Assembly: GCA_963748295.1 (NCBI GenBank)
Contig: CAVVIH010000004.1
Location: 124,001-188,000 of the forward strand
Length of the DNA: 64,000 nt
Origin: CAVVIH01 sp963748295
GTDB taxonomy: Bacteria; Acidobacteriota; Vicinamibacteria; Vicinamibacterales; 2-12-FULL-66-21
Direction: 5' to 3'
The notes beneath the pieces are model-generated. The model saw nothing but the letters and a program-made list of their open reading frames with translations, was not told where the DNA came from and did not search any database. How positions within the stretch are numbered: the first letter of the stretch is position 1; each line of letters starts with the position of its first letter. The position numbers and the translations under genes were made by a program. Of this stretch, positions 47,958 through 56,400 are shown piece by piece.

Positions 47958-49998
47958 TTACCGGCGCTCGGCGCCGTGCGCGGCGCGAAGCGCGCTGACG
48001 ATTGTCGTGGTCGCCTGATCGGCCTCTTCATCCGTCAGCGTGCGATCCGGCGCGCGGAATGTGAGGCGCAGCGACAAACTGATTCGACCGGCCGGCACGC
48101 CCTTGCCGTGGTATCTGTCGAATTCGGCAATCGAAACGAGCGTTCGCGGAGCGGCCGAACGGATCGTGCCACGAACTGCAGCAGCAGGCAAGGCTTCGTC
48201 GACGAGAATCGAGATGTCGCGCGCGATCGACGGGAAGCGCGGGAGCGTTTCCGCTCGGAGTTCGTCGCCGCCCGCCGCCGCCGGCAGCAGATCGAGATCG
48301 AGCTCGGCCGCGAAGATCTCCTCGTTCGACGGGAATCCACGCGCGCCGGCCACCGCTGGAAGAATCTGACCGACGACGCCGAGCAGATCCGCCGAGCCGT
48401 TGCGGCGCAGCCTGACCTCCGCCGTTCGTCCGGGCGTCAGGTACGGCCGCGACGAGGGCGTCCAGTCAAGTTCGACGCGGAACGCGGAGCCAATCTGCTC
48501 CACGATCCCTTTCGCGTCGAAGAAGTCGACGGCACGGCCCGGCGACGACCAATGCGGCGCCTCGGCGGATCCCGCCCACGTGAACGCCAGTGCGCGTCCT
48601 TCGCCCGCCGGCGTGAAACGGCTGCCGGTTTCGAACAGACGGACGTCGCGGCGCTCGCGGCGCCGGTTGTAGGCGCACGAGTCGATCAGGCCGGCGAGCA
48701 GCGACGGCCGCAGCACGCCGAACTTCTCGGACAGCGGATTGGCGATCGCATGCGGCTCGCCTCCATCCGCCGAGAAGGGAAGCGCGGCCTGACGTTCGAT
48801 GAACGCGAACGTCATCGCCTCGGAGAACCCCGCTGCGGTGAGGATCTGGCGAACCAGCCGCTCCCGCACAATCACCACGTCCGGCGGCGCCTGCGGCGCC
48901 TCCAGCACCGGGAACGTCGTCGGCAGCCGGTCGAACCCGAAGTGACGGCCGACCTCTTCGATCAGGTCGACCTCGCGCTGGACGTCGACGCGGAACGTCG
49001 GCACGGTCACCGTCCATCCGCCGCCCGCGCGATCGGACACGCCGAAGCCAAGCGGCTCGAGGATCCGCGGAACGTCTGATGCCGGAACCGCCTGGCCGAG
49101 CACACGGGCGATCCGTTCGGCACGCAGCGGCACCTGAACGACCGCCTTCGGCGCCGGATAACGGTCGATGAGCGAGCCCAGCGGACGCGCGGCGCCAATC
49201 TGGTGGAACAGTGCCGCGGCGCGCGCGATGCCTTGCGGCGGGGCATTGATGTCGCCGCCGCGCTCGAACCGGATGGACGCCTCCGTCTTGAGCCCGAGCT
49301 TCTTGCTCGTCCGCCGAACCGACGGCGGATGGAAATATGCGCTCTCGAGCGCCATCAGCCGCGTGCCGGGGCCGATCTCGGATTCGCGGCCGCCCATGAC
49401 CCCGCCGATGGCGGTCGCGCGCTCGCGCGTCCGCGATCGCGAGCATGTCGGGGTCGAGCGCGCGTTCGATGCCGTCCAGCGTGTGCAGCCGCTCGCCGGC
49501 TCGCGCGCGGCGGATCACCAGCGCGCGTCCGCGGAGGCGTTCCAGATCGAACGCGTGCATCGGCTGCCCGAGCTCGAGCATCACGTAGTTGGTGACGTCG
49601 ACGATGTTGCTGATCGGGCGGACGCCGGCGGCGGCCAGCCGGTCGGTGAGCCATTGCGGCGAGGGTCCAACCTCGATCTCGAAGACCTGCGCACAGTAGC
49701 GCGGGCAGAGGTCGGGCGCCTCGATCGTCACCTCGAGCTTTTCGGCCGGGCCAGCCGTGGGCACCGTCATGTCCGGCATGTTCAGCGGGAGCCCCCAGAT
49801 CGCGGAGGCTTCGCGAGCGATGCCGACATGGCTCAGACAGTCGGGCCGGTTCGCGGTGATCTCGAAATCGATCACCGCGTGCTCGCCCGGCTCGACGGAC
49901 GCCACCTCGAAGCCGCGCAGGCTGATCTCGCGGGCCACGGTCTCCGGATCGCCGGGCACGCGCACGAGGTCCCTGAGCCACGGATAGACGATCTTCAC
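47958..49998 (-). CDS. pheT: Phenylalanine-tRNA ligase beta subunit, short form, one frame break
   Basis: About 679 residues from a GTG at 49998 that overlaps the pheS stop (GTGA). The start reads MKIVYPWLRDLVRVPGDPET. The B1/B5 region follows at once with FEITANRPDCLSHVGIAREA (about 47-66), so the N-terminal EMAPII-type tRNA-binding domain (about 110 residues in E. coli PheT) is absent. B3/B4 editing-domain motifs (ISNIVDVTNYVMLELGQPMH, GLKTEASIRFERGGD) and the C-terminal ferredoxin-like domain (FPSIARDISILVDEALPA, RIAEFDRYHGKG-like region) are present. One indel near 49430 splits the frame. As an essential gene, this argues for a sequence error rather than a dead gene. Confidence 0.93.
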
Positions 49999-51092
49999 AG
50001 CGGGAACTGCTCCAGGAAGCGGAGGTCGTTCTCGTAGAACAGACGGATATCCTCGACACCCCACTTCAGGAGTGCGGCGCGCTCGATGCCCATGCCGAAC
50101 GCGAAGCCGGTGTAGCGCTCGGCGTCATAGCCGACGGCCTCGAACACCGCGGGGTGCACCATGCCGCTGCCGAGGATTTCGAGCCAGCCCGACCCCTTGC
50201 ACATCGCGCAGCCGCCTTCGCTCGAGCCATCCGCAGCGAGCTTCGGCGGGCCAAGGCCCGAACCGCCGCACGTGCCGCAGCTGATGTCCAGCTCCGCGCT
50301 CGGCTCGGTGTAGGGGAAAAAGCTCGGACGGAAGCGCACCTTGCGCTCGGCGCCGAACAGTTCCTTCGCGAACGCCGTCAGCGTGCCCTTGAGATCCGCG
50401 AGCGAGACGTTCTCGCCGACCACCAGCCCTTCGACCTGCGTGAACATCGGGGTGTGGGTGAGGTCGAAGTTGTCGCGGCGGTAGACGCGGCCGGGCGCGA
50501 TCAGCCGGACCGGCGGCGCATGCTTCTCCATGTAGCGGATCTGCATGCCCGAGGTGTGGGTGCGCAGCAGCGTTGCAGGTGAGCCGACCGCGGAGCGCAC
50601 CGGCGCCGCGAGGTACAGCGTGTCCTGCATGTCCCGCGCGGGATGCTCGGCGGGCATGTTGAGCGCTTCGAAGTTGTGGTAGTCGTCCTCGAGCTCGGGA
50701 CCTTCGATGACGAGGAAGCCGAAGCGGGTGAAGATCGCCTCGATCCGCTCGCGCAGCAGCGTCAGCGGATGACGATGGCCGATCGCGGGCGCACGGCCCG
50801 GGAGCGTGACGTCAACCGCGTCCTTCGGCGGACGCGCCTGCTCGGCCTCCGCGAGACGGGGCGCGAGCCGCTCCTCGATGTCCTGTTTGAGCCGGTTGGC
50901 GAGCTGGCCGAGCCGCGGCCGCTCTTCAGGCGGCGCCGACCCCAGCGCCTTCAGCAGATTCGAGACGAGCCCGCCCTTGCGGGCGAGATACCGGTCGCGG
51001 ACCGCGCGCAGATCGGGCTCGCTCGTGGCGAGCGCCAGATCGCGGTCGAACCTGGCGCGGAGCTCTTCGATGTGCGTCGCGGGATCGGACAT
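49995..51092 (-). CDS. pheS: Phenylalanine-tRNA ligase alpha subunit
   Basis: A 365-residue class II synthetase subunit. The N-terminal coiled coil covers residues 1-90. Motif 2 region is TLLRTHTSGMQIRYM and APGRVYRRDNFDLTHTPMFT (about 180-225). FRPSFFPYTEPSAELDISC and GFAFGMGIERAALLKWGVED (motif 3, about 335) follow. Between them lies a small zinc-ribbon-like insert: CGTCGGSG and CAMCKGSGWLEILGSGMVHP, a CxxC pair type found in many non-proteobacterial PheS proteins. The stop overlaps the pheT start. Confidence 0.97.
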   Translation of the reverse strand: MSDPATHIEELRARFDRDLALATSEPDLRAVRDRYLARKGGLVSNLLKALGSAPPEERPRLGQLANRLKQDIEERLAPRLAEAEQARPPKDAVDVTLPGRAPAIGHRHPLTLLRERIEAIFTRFGFLVIEGPELEDDYHNFEALNMPAEHPARDMQDTLYLAAPVRSAVGSPATLLRTHTSGMQIRYMEKHAPPVRLIAPGRVYRRDNFDLTHTPMFTQVEGLVVGENVSLADLKGTLTAFAKELFGAERKVRFRPSFFPYTEPSAELDISCGTCGGSGLGPPKLAADGSSEGGCAMCKGSGWLEILGSGMVHPAVFEAVGYDAERYTGFAFGMGIERAALLKWGVEDIRLFYENDLRFLEQFPL

Positions 51093-51174
51093 GGGGAAGA
51101 AGCCATCAGCTTACAGCTATCAGCCTTCAGCTTTGACCGCTGAGAGCTGACAGCTGACGGCTGAGAGCTGTGAG
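51093..51174. repeat. AGCTGACAGCTGA-type word repeats between rplT and pheS
   Basis: About eight copies of the six- to nine-base word (AGCTATCAGCC, GAGAGCTGACAGCTGACGG) fill 51108-51174. Read along rplT they begin on its TAG stop codon (GCTAGCTAG). The same family lies at 14527-14570 and 21461-21492. Confidence 0.85.
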
Positions 51175-51558
51175 CTAGCTAGCGGCCGAAGGCCGTGCTG
51201 CTTTTGGCTTCGCGTCACCCGCGAGCTTGGCGATGCGCGCGAACGCCGCGGGGCTCGTGGCCGCCAGCTCGGCGAGGCTCTTGCGATCGATCGGGTTGCC
51301 CGCGGCCTTCAGGCCGGCGATCAGCTGACCGTAGGTCAGGCCGTTCTCGCGCGCGGCCGCATTGATGCGGATCACCCACAGGCGGCGGAAATCGCGCTTC
51401 TTGCGGCGGCGGCCGACGAACGCGTACTTCAGCGCGGTGTCGACCGACTCTTTCGCGGAGCGATACAGCTTGCTCTTCGTCTGATAGAAGCCCTTTGCGC
51501 GCGCCAGCAGCTTCTTGCGCTTCGCGCGGCGGACGTTACCTCTTTTTACTCTCGGCAT
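51175..51558 (-). CDS. rplT: 50S ribosomal protein L20
   Basis: A 127-residue protein with the basic N-terminal extension MPRVKRGNVRRAKRKKLLAR. The core AKGFYQTKSKLYRSAKESVD and KKRDFRRLWVIRINAAAREN is complete. It binds 23S rRNA early in assembly and in some bacteria autoregulates the infC-rpmI-rplT operon. The C-terminal tail (KPKAARPSAAS) is about ten residues longer than in E. coli. Confidence 0.98.
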   Translation of the reverse strand: MPRVKRGNVRRAKRKKLLARAKGFYQTKSKLYRSAKESVDTALKYAFVGRRRKKRDFRRLWVIRINAAARENGLTYGQLIAGLKAAGNPIDRKSLAELAATSPAAFARIAKLAGDAKPKAARPSAAS

Positions 51559-51589
51559 TGCCTGTCCTCTTTTATTCCTTCGCTCGGTG

Positions 51590-51628
51590 GGGCTTTCCTG
51601 GCCCCTGGCCCCTGGGCCCCGGCCCCTG
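51590..51628. repeat. TGGCCCCTGGCCCCTGGGCC word repeat between rpmI and rplT
   Basis: Five copies of a seven-base GGCCCCT word cover 51597-51628. Read along rpmI they start one base after its TAG. The plus and minus strands can pair locally (GGCCCCTGGGGCC-like), so a hairpin is possible in the mRNA. Confidence 0.75.
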
Positions 51629-51820
51629 CTACGGCAGCATCCTTCGCAGCTTCGCCGCGTCGGCTGGCGACACCACGACCGTTCCTCGCAGCGCGCGCTT
51701 GCGGCTGCGGGTCTTGCTCGTCAGGATGTGCTGCTTGAACGCCTTGCTGCGCACGATCTTCCCCGAGCCTGTCTTCTTGAAGCGCTTCGCAGCGCCCCGG
51801 TGCGTCTTCAATTTCGGCAT
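51629..51820 (-). CDS. rpmI: 50S ribosomal protein L35
   Basis: A 63-residue basic protein. MPKLKTHRGAAKRFKKTGSG is the family N-terminus and AFKQHILTSKTRSRKRALRG the core. It lies ten bases after infC and before rplT, the universal infC-rpmI-rplT order. Confidence 0.98.
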   Translation of the reverse strand: MPKLKTHRGAAKRFKKTGSGKIVRSKAFKQHILTSKTRSRKRALRGTVVVSPADAAKLRRMLP

Positions 51821-51830
51821 GGTCTGTAAT

Positions 51831-52412
51831 TTAGCCTTCCGTCGTTTTTTCTTCCCGCTTCGGCGGGACCCGCTTCGCGCCCGCCCGCTGCCCCAGGATC
51901 GTGTGCATCTGATTGCCCTCCTGGCGGGGGGCGGTTTCCGCGATCGCCACGTCGCCGAGATCGTCGATCAACCGCTCGAGGATGCGGCGCCCGATCTCGG
52001 GATGCGCCATCTCGCGTCCGCGGAAGAATATCGTCGCCTTGACCTTGTCCCCTTCCGCGAGGAAGCGCTCGATGTGCTTCTTCTTGAACTGGTAGTCGTG
52101 CTCGTCGACCTTCGGCCGGAACTTGATTTCCTTGACCTCGATGACCTTCTGGTGCTTCTTGGCCTGACGGGCGCGCTTCTGCTCCTGATACTGATACCGC
52201 CCGAAATCCATGATGCGGCACACCGGCGGAGTCGCGGTGGCGGCGATTTCCACGAGGTCGAGCCCTTTCTGCCGGGCGATGACGAGTGCCTGCTGGGGCG
52301 CCATGATCCCCAACTGTTGTCCGGTGTCGTCTATCACGCGAACTTCGCGGACCCTGATTCGTTCGTTCACCCGGGTGCGGTCGTCCCGACGCGGGCCTCG
52401 GTCGAATGCGAT
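51831..52412 (-). CDS. infC: Translation initiation factor IF-3 with probable ATC start codon
   Basis: About 193 residues from an ATC at 52412; 179 residues from the GTG at 52370. The N-terminal domain is TRVNERIRVREVRVIDDTGQ, with QQALVIARQKGLDLVEIAAT and PPVCRIMDFGRYQYQEQKR. The C-terminal domain contains KEIKFRPKVDEHDYQFKKKH and FLAEGDKVKATIFFRGREMA. The GTG has no Shine-Dalgarno sequence. Fourteen codons upstream, AGGAGG stands five bases before an in-frame ATC, and the added residues (AFDRGPRRDDRTR) look like the usual IF-3 leader. IF-3 rejects such codons, which permits autoregulation as known for the E. coli ATT start. A short acidic/basic tail ends the protein. Confidence 0.95.
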   Translation of the reverse strand: MAFDRGPRRDDRTRVNERIRVREVRVIDDTGQQLGIMAPQQALVIARQKGLDLVEIAATATPPVCRIMDFGRYQYQEQKRARQAKKHQKVIEVKEIKFRPKVDEHDYQFKKKHIERFLAEGDKVKATIFFRGREMAHPEIGRRILERLIDDLGDVAIAETAPRQEGNQMHTILGQRAGAKRVPPKREEKTTEG

Positions 52413-52423
52413 AACTACCTCCT
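52410..52423 (-). promoter_or_regulatory. infC ribosome-binding site and ATC initiation codon
   Basis: AGGAGG (minus strand, 52418-52423) is followed by TAGTT and then ATC (52410-52412). This is the strongest Shine-Dalgarno sequence in the neighbourhood and it serves no ATG, GTG or TTG at usable distance. The ATC is in frame with IF-3. Confidence 0.75.
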
Positions 52424-52455
52424 AACCAACTTCCAGTTACCAGCTGCCAGCAAAT
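52424..52455. repeat. CTGGTAACTGGAAGTTGG word repeat after thrS
   Basis: Read along thrS, six bases after the TAG come CTGGCAGCTGGTAACTGGAA and GTTGG, four imperfect copies of a seven-base word. They end at the infC Shine-Dalgarno sequence. Confidence 0.6.
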
Positions 52456-54432
52456 CTAGCGGCCGGTTTCCACTTCACCTATGTGGACTAATACGTTCGG
52501 TTGACGGCGCTTGCTTTCGATTTCCGCCTTGGCCTCTGCCAGAAACTGGTCCACCGTCCGCGGGCCCAGATCGCCCTCCGCCCGGCTGCGGACCGACACG
52601 GTCGATTCCGCCTGCTCCCGGTCGCCAACGACCAGCATATACGGGATCTTTTGCAGCTGTGCTTCGCGAATCTTAAATCCAATCTTTTCCTGGCGATCGT
52701 CCACTTCCGTGCGCAGGCCGGCCGCGCGCAGCTGCGCGCCCACCGCCTCCGCATGGGGCAGGTGCCGGTCCGCAATCGGCAGAACCGTGACCTGCACGGG
52801 CGAGAACCACAGCGGGAAAGCGCCCGCGTAATGCTCGATCAGCAGGGCGATGAACCGCTCGAAGCTGCCGAAGATGGCCCGGTGAATGACGACGGGCCGG
52901 TGCTCGGCGTTATCGGCCCCGATGTATTTCAGCTCGAACTGTTGCGGGAGCTGATAATCGAGCTGCACCGTCGCGCACTGCCACTTCCGGCCGAGCGCGT
53001 CGGTGACCGCAAAGTCAATCTTCGGGCCGTAAAACGCCCCATCGCCTTCGTTGATGGTGTAGGCGACGCCGACCGCGTCGAGCGCCTTCTTCAGCTCGGC
53101 CTCCGCGTGGTTCCAGGTGCTGACCTCGCCCATGAACTCCGCCGGCCGCGTCGACAGCTTCATTTCGGGGGTGAGCCCGAAATCCGTGTAGACGCGCTGG
53201 ACCAGCCGGAGCAGCCGTTCGACTTCCTCGCCGATCTGGTCTTCCCGCAGAAAGATATGCGCGTCGTCCATGATGAACTCGCGCACCCGCGTGAGGCCGC
53301 TCAGCACGCCCGAGGCTTCCATCCGGTGCAGCACGCTCTGCTCGTGAATCCGCAGCGGCAGATCGCGGTAGCTGCGGACCTCGCTGCCGTACAGGAGCAT
53401 GTGCCCGGGGCAGTTCATCGGCTTGAGGCCGGACTGTTCCTCCTCACCCGGCGACTGGATCAGGAACATGTTCTCGCGGTAGTGGGTCCAGTGGCCCGAC
53501 CTCTCCCAGAGCGCCTTGTTGAACACGAGCGGCGCGCGCACCTCGACGTAGCCCGCGGGGAAGAGGATCTCGCGCATGTAATTGCCAAGCAGGTGCACGA
53601 GAGTCGTGCCCTTCGGCAGCCAGAACGGTTCGCCGGGAGCCCACGGATGGAACCAGAACAGGCCGAGCTCGCGGCCGACCTTCCGATGGTCGCGCTTCTT
53701 CGCTTCCTCGATGCGGTGCAGATACGCCTTGAGCTCGCTGTCGCTGAAGAAGGCGGTGCCGTAGATCCGCTGCATCGGCTGGTTGCGCGCGTCGCCCTTC
53801 CAGTACGCGTTCGAGGTCGAGAGCAGCTTGAAGGCCTTGAGCCGGCCGGTTGACGGCACGTGGGGGCCAACGCAGAAATCCACGAACGTGTCGCGGTCCT
53901 TGATCGTGTAGCAGGACACTTCCGCCTGGCCCTGCGTCTTTTCGTCGATCAGCTGCACTTTCAGCGGCTCGCCGCGGGCCGTGAAGAAGCGCCGCGCTTC
54001 TTCGCGGGGCCACATCTGCCGCTCGTAGGGCAGATCCTGGCCGGCCAGCTCCTTCATCCTCTTCTCGATCGCCTCGAGGTCCTCCGGCACGAACGGCCGA
54101 TCGACCACGAAGTCGTAGTAGAAGCCGTCGTCGATCGCGGGGCCGATCCCGCACTGCACGCCGGGGAAGAGTTGCGTGACCGCGGCCGCCATCAGGTGCG
54201 CCGTGCTGTGCCGGTAAAGCTCCAGCGCCTCGGGACTGTCTTTCGTGACGATTCGGACGCGGGCGTCATGCTGCAGCGGATGGCTCAGATCGACGAGGCG
54301 GTCGTCCACCACCGCGGCCAGCGCCGCCCGCGCGAGGCCTGGAGAGATCTGTGCCGCCACGTCGCCGGCTGTTGCGCCCGCGGGCATGGGACGGCTCGAA
54401 CCGTCCGGTAGCGTGACGGATATCTCACTCAT
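52456..54432 (-). CDS. thrS: Threonine-tRNA ligase
   Basis: A 658-residue class IIa synthetase. An N-terminal TGS domain (VTLPDGSSRPMPAGATAGDV) is followed by the second additional domain for editing (YRHSTAHLMAAAVTQLFPG near 73, with the HxxxH). The catalytic core has GLKPMNCPGHMLLYG (zinc cysteine near 345), LPLRIHEQSVLHRMEASGVL (motif 2) and RPVVIHRAIFGSFERFIALL (motif 3). The anticodon-binding domain runs from about 560 (WFSPVQVTVLPIADRHLPHA). Length equals the family norm. It leads the thrS-infC-rpmI-rplT-pheST row and is preceded on the same strand by tRNA-Val. Confidence 0.98.
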   Translation of the reverse strand: MSEISVTLPDGSSRPMPAGATAGDVAAQISPGLARAALAAVVDDRLVDLSHPLQHDARVRIVTKDSPEALELYRHSTAHLMAAAVTQLFPGVQCGIGPAIDDGFYYDFVVDRPFVPEDLEAIEKRMKELAGQDLPYERQMWPREEARRFFTARGEPLKVQLIDEKTQGQAEVSCYTIKDRDTFVDFCVGPHVPSTGRLKAFKLLSTSNAYWKGDARNQPMQRIYGTAFFSDSELKAYLHRIEEAKKRDHRKVGRELGLFWFHPWAPGEPFWLPKGTTLVHLLGNYMREILFPAGYVEVRAPLVFNKALWERSGHWTHYRENMFLIQSPGEEEQSGLKPMNCPGHMLLYGSEVRSYRDLPLRIHEQSVLHRMEASGVLSGLTRVREFIMDDAHIFLREDQIGEEVERLLRLVQRVYTDFGLTPEMKLSTRPAEFMGEVSTWNHAEAELKKALDAVGVAYTINEGDGAFYGPKIDFAVTDALGRKWQCATVQLDYQLPQQFELKYIGADNAEHRPVVIHRAIFGSFERFIALLIEHYAGAFPLWFSPVQVTVLPIADRHLPHAEAVGAQLRAAGLRTEVDDRQEKIGFKIREAQLQKIPYMLVVGDREQAESTVSVRSRAEGDLGPRTVDQFLAEAKAEIESKRRQPNVLVHIGEVETGR

Positions 54433-54439
54433 TGAGAGT

Positions 54440-54595
54440 CGTGCGGGTAGGGGAGGTATTCAGCCCTTCGAGTCGCGCGATGGAGTCGAATTCGAATGCC
54501 CTTCGACTCGCGAGCGACGTTCGCTCGCTCAGGGCACTCGACCTGACGCTTTTCGCGGCCCGCCACCAGCGACGCCGCGCAGCGGCGGAGTCGAG
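54440..54595. repeat. CCTTCGACTCG...GCTCGCTCAGGGC element abutting tRNA-Val
   Basis: CCCTTCGAGTCGCGCGATGG (54466 on) and CCCTTCGACTCGCGAGCGAC (54498 on) are followed by TTCGCTCGCTCAGGGCACTC and a GC-rich loop. The element ends GGAGTCGAGTGG, whose TGG is the CCA of tRNA-Val. GTCGAGTG at the end pairs with CACTCGAC near 54536, so the outer stem includes part of the tRNA end. It is the same family as 28737-29120. Confidence 0.8.
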
Positions 54596-54672
54596 TGGTA
54601 GGCACGGGCAGACTCGAACTGCCGACCTCCTGCGTGTCAAGCAGGCGCTCTAACCAACTGAGCTACGCGCCT
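54596..54672 (-). tRNA. tRNA-Val (anticodon GAC)
   Basis: A 77-nucleotide cloverleaf: acceptor AGGCGCG pairs with CGTGCCT, D-arm region GCTCAGTTGGTTAGAGC, anticodon stem CCTGC/GCAGG with loop TTGACAC, so the anticodon is GAC (valine, codon GUC). T-arm GGCAG/CTGCC with loop TTCGAGT, and an encoded CCA. It lies upstream of thrS on the same strand. Confidence 0.96.
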
Positions 54673-54736
54673 ATGTCTTGAAAACACTGGCCTTACCGAA
54701 GCGATCAGTTTACCAGAGGGGTCAAAGGGGAGTCAA

Positions 54737-54771
54737 CGAAGGGGAATCCTCCCGAAGGGAATCCCCCTTCG
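54737..54771 (-). terminator. Stem-loop downstream of the HU gene
   Basis: On the minus strand CGAAGGGG at one side pairs with CCCCTTCG at the other around an inner GATTCC/GGATTC-like arm. It begins about ten bases after the HU stop. There is no clear T-tract. Confidence 0.45.
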
Positions 54772-54781
54772 TAACAGAAGC

Positions 54782-55054
54782 TTAGTTGAGCGCGGTCTTG
54801 AGGGCCTTGCCCGCGCTGAAGCGGACGACCCGGCGCTTGGGAACTTTGATGGCGGCGCCAGTCTGAGGGTTGCGTGCGGTGCGCGCCTTGCGCTGCGCGG
54901 TCTTGAAGGTGCCGAAGCCGACGAACGTGATTGGCTGTCCCTTCTTGAGCGACTTGGTGATGCCTTCGAAGAACGAGTCGACTGCCGCCGCGGCGCTGGT
55001 CTTGGTGATCCCGGTGTCCTGAGCGATCTTCGAGATGAGTTCCTGTTTGTTCAT
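54782..55054 (-). CDS. hup: DNA-binding protein HU
   Basis: A 90-residue nucleoid protein. The ATG at 55054 follows GGAGG with six-base spacing; an upstream open stretch to 55150 lacks family similarity. MNKQELISKIAQDTGITKTS, FFEGITKSLKKGQPITFVGF and the DNA-arm motif ARNPQTGAAIKVPKRRVVRF cover the whole HU fold. It bends and compacts DNA as a dimer. Confidence 0.98.
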   Translation of the reverse strand: MNKQELISKIAQDTGITKTSAAAAVDSFFEGITKSLKKGQPITFVGFGTFKTAQRKARTARNPQTGAAIKVPKRRVVRFSAGKALKTALN

Positions 55055-55222
55055 TGATGCCTCCGATAAACGACTGCGGAAAACGCGGCAGTTACGATCG
55101 CGATCGTTCGCGCGGATCAGCGCGATCCTCAAAGATCGCTTGTCCCACACGGCTTCCCGCGTTTTCTGTTGTGCTTTGCGTTATACGCTTGCGCTACCGG
55201 AGAGTCAATTCAAAAGTACGCG

Positions 55223-56400
55223 CTACTGCGCGCGCTTCTGCTGATGTTCGATCGCCGCCTCGAGGATCGCGTCCTTCTCGGGCAGCGGTTCGCCGAATTC
55301 CTGTGCGGGTTCGTCGACTTCGAGGTCGGGTTGGATGCCGCGTCCCTGGATCTGCTCGCCGTCGGGGCGCAGGTAGCGTGCGTAGGTGAGCCAGAGGCCA
55401 CGGCCTTCTGGCAGCTTGACGAGCTTCTGGATCCCGGCGCGGCCCAGCGTGCGCTCGCCGACGATCTCCGCGCGCTTGTTGCCGTCGAGGGCGGCGACGA
55501 ACAGCTCGGCGGCGCCGGCCGTGCCGGTGGTCGCGAGCAGCGTGACCGGCAGATCGATCGAGCCGTCGCCGGCCTTGGCGTCGATCGGCACGCGCGTTCC
55601 GGTCTTCTCGCGTCCCGCCTTGATCGCCAGCGTGCCGGACTTGACGAAGACGCGCGCGGCGTCGATGCCGTTCTCGTAGGTGCCTTCGGCGGTGCGGCGG
55701 ACGTCCACGATCAGCGCCTTCGCCCCCTTCGAGGCGAGGTCGGCCGCGTGCTTGTGCAGTTCCAGCGCCACGCCGTTGCGGAACGACACGATGCGCAGAT
55801 AGCCCATGCCGTTTGGCAGCGTCCGGCTCGTCACGAGCGGCGCCGACGCCTTCTCACGCACCAGCGCGATCTCGTGCGGATCGGCGGCGTTGCCGCGAAT
55901 GACGGTGACCGTCACCTTCGTTCCCGGCTTGCCGCGCAGCAGCCGCGAGCCCTCGAACACCGACATGTCGCGCGTCGGCTTGCCGTCGATCCCGCGGATG
56001 TAGTCGCCGGTCTGGAGGTTTGCCTTTGCGCCCGGCGATCCGTCGCGGGTCGCGATCACGCGGAGATAGGTACCTGACGCGTCAGCTCGATGCCGACGTC
56101 GCCATCGCCCTGCGCCTCGCCCGCTTCGAGCGCCTTCACCATCTGCGGCGTCAGGTACGCGCTGTCCGGATCGAGACCGTCGGCGAGCCCGCGCATCGCG
56201 CCTTCCATCGCGCGGTCGGCCTTCACCTCGGTCACGTAGTTGTTCATCACGAGGTCGACGACCTCGCTGAAGACCCGCAGGTGCTGGTAGCTCTCGTCGT
56301 TGGTGGCCGCCGAGCTGTTGCCGAGCAGGCCGCCGACGAGCACGAACGCCAGAACCGGCGTCGAGATGAACAGTACGGACAGACGCGTCTTGAGGCTCAT
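55223..56400 (-). CDS. S41 C-terminal processing peptidase homologue lacking the catalytic dyad, one frame break
   Basis: About 392 residues from the ATG at 56400, which overlaps the envC stop (ATGA). One base is missing near 56070 (it restores TYLRVIATRDG). A signal anchor (LSVLFISTPVLAFVLVGGLL) precedes the Ctp N-terminal helices (VVDLVMNNYVTEVKADRAME), a PDZ domain (GSPGAKANLQTGDYIRGIDG) and the S41 core. The nucleophile motif, GSASASE in active enzymes, reads GTAGAAE: the serine equivalent to Ser309 of B. subtilis CtpB is glycine. The lysine of TFGKG (Lys334) is arginine in RTLGRAGIQ; the glutamine four residues on is kept. This predicts a pseudoprotease, perhaps a PDZ scaffold for EnvC. 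Confidence 0.88.
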
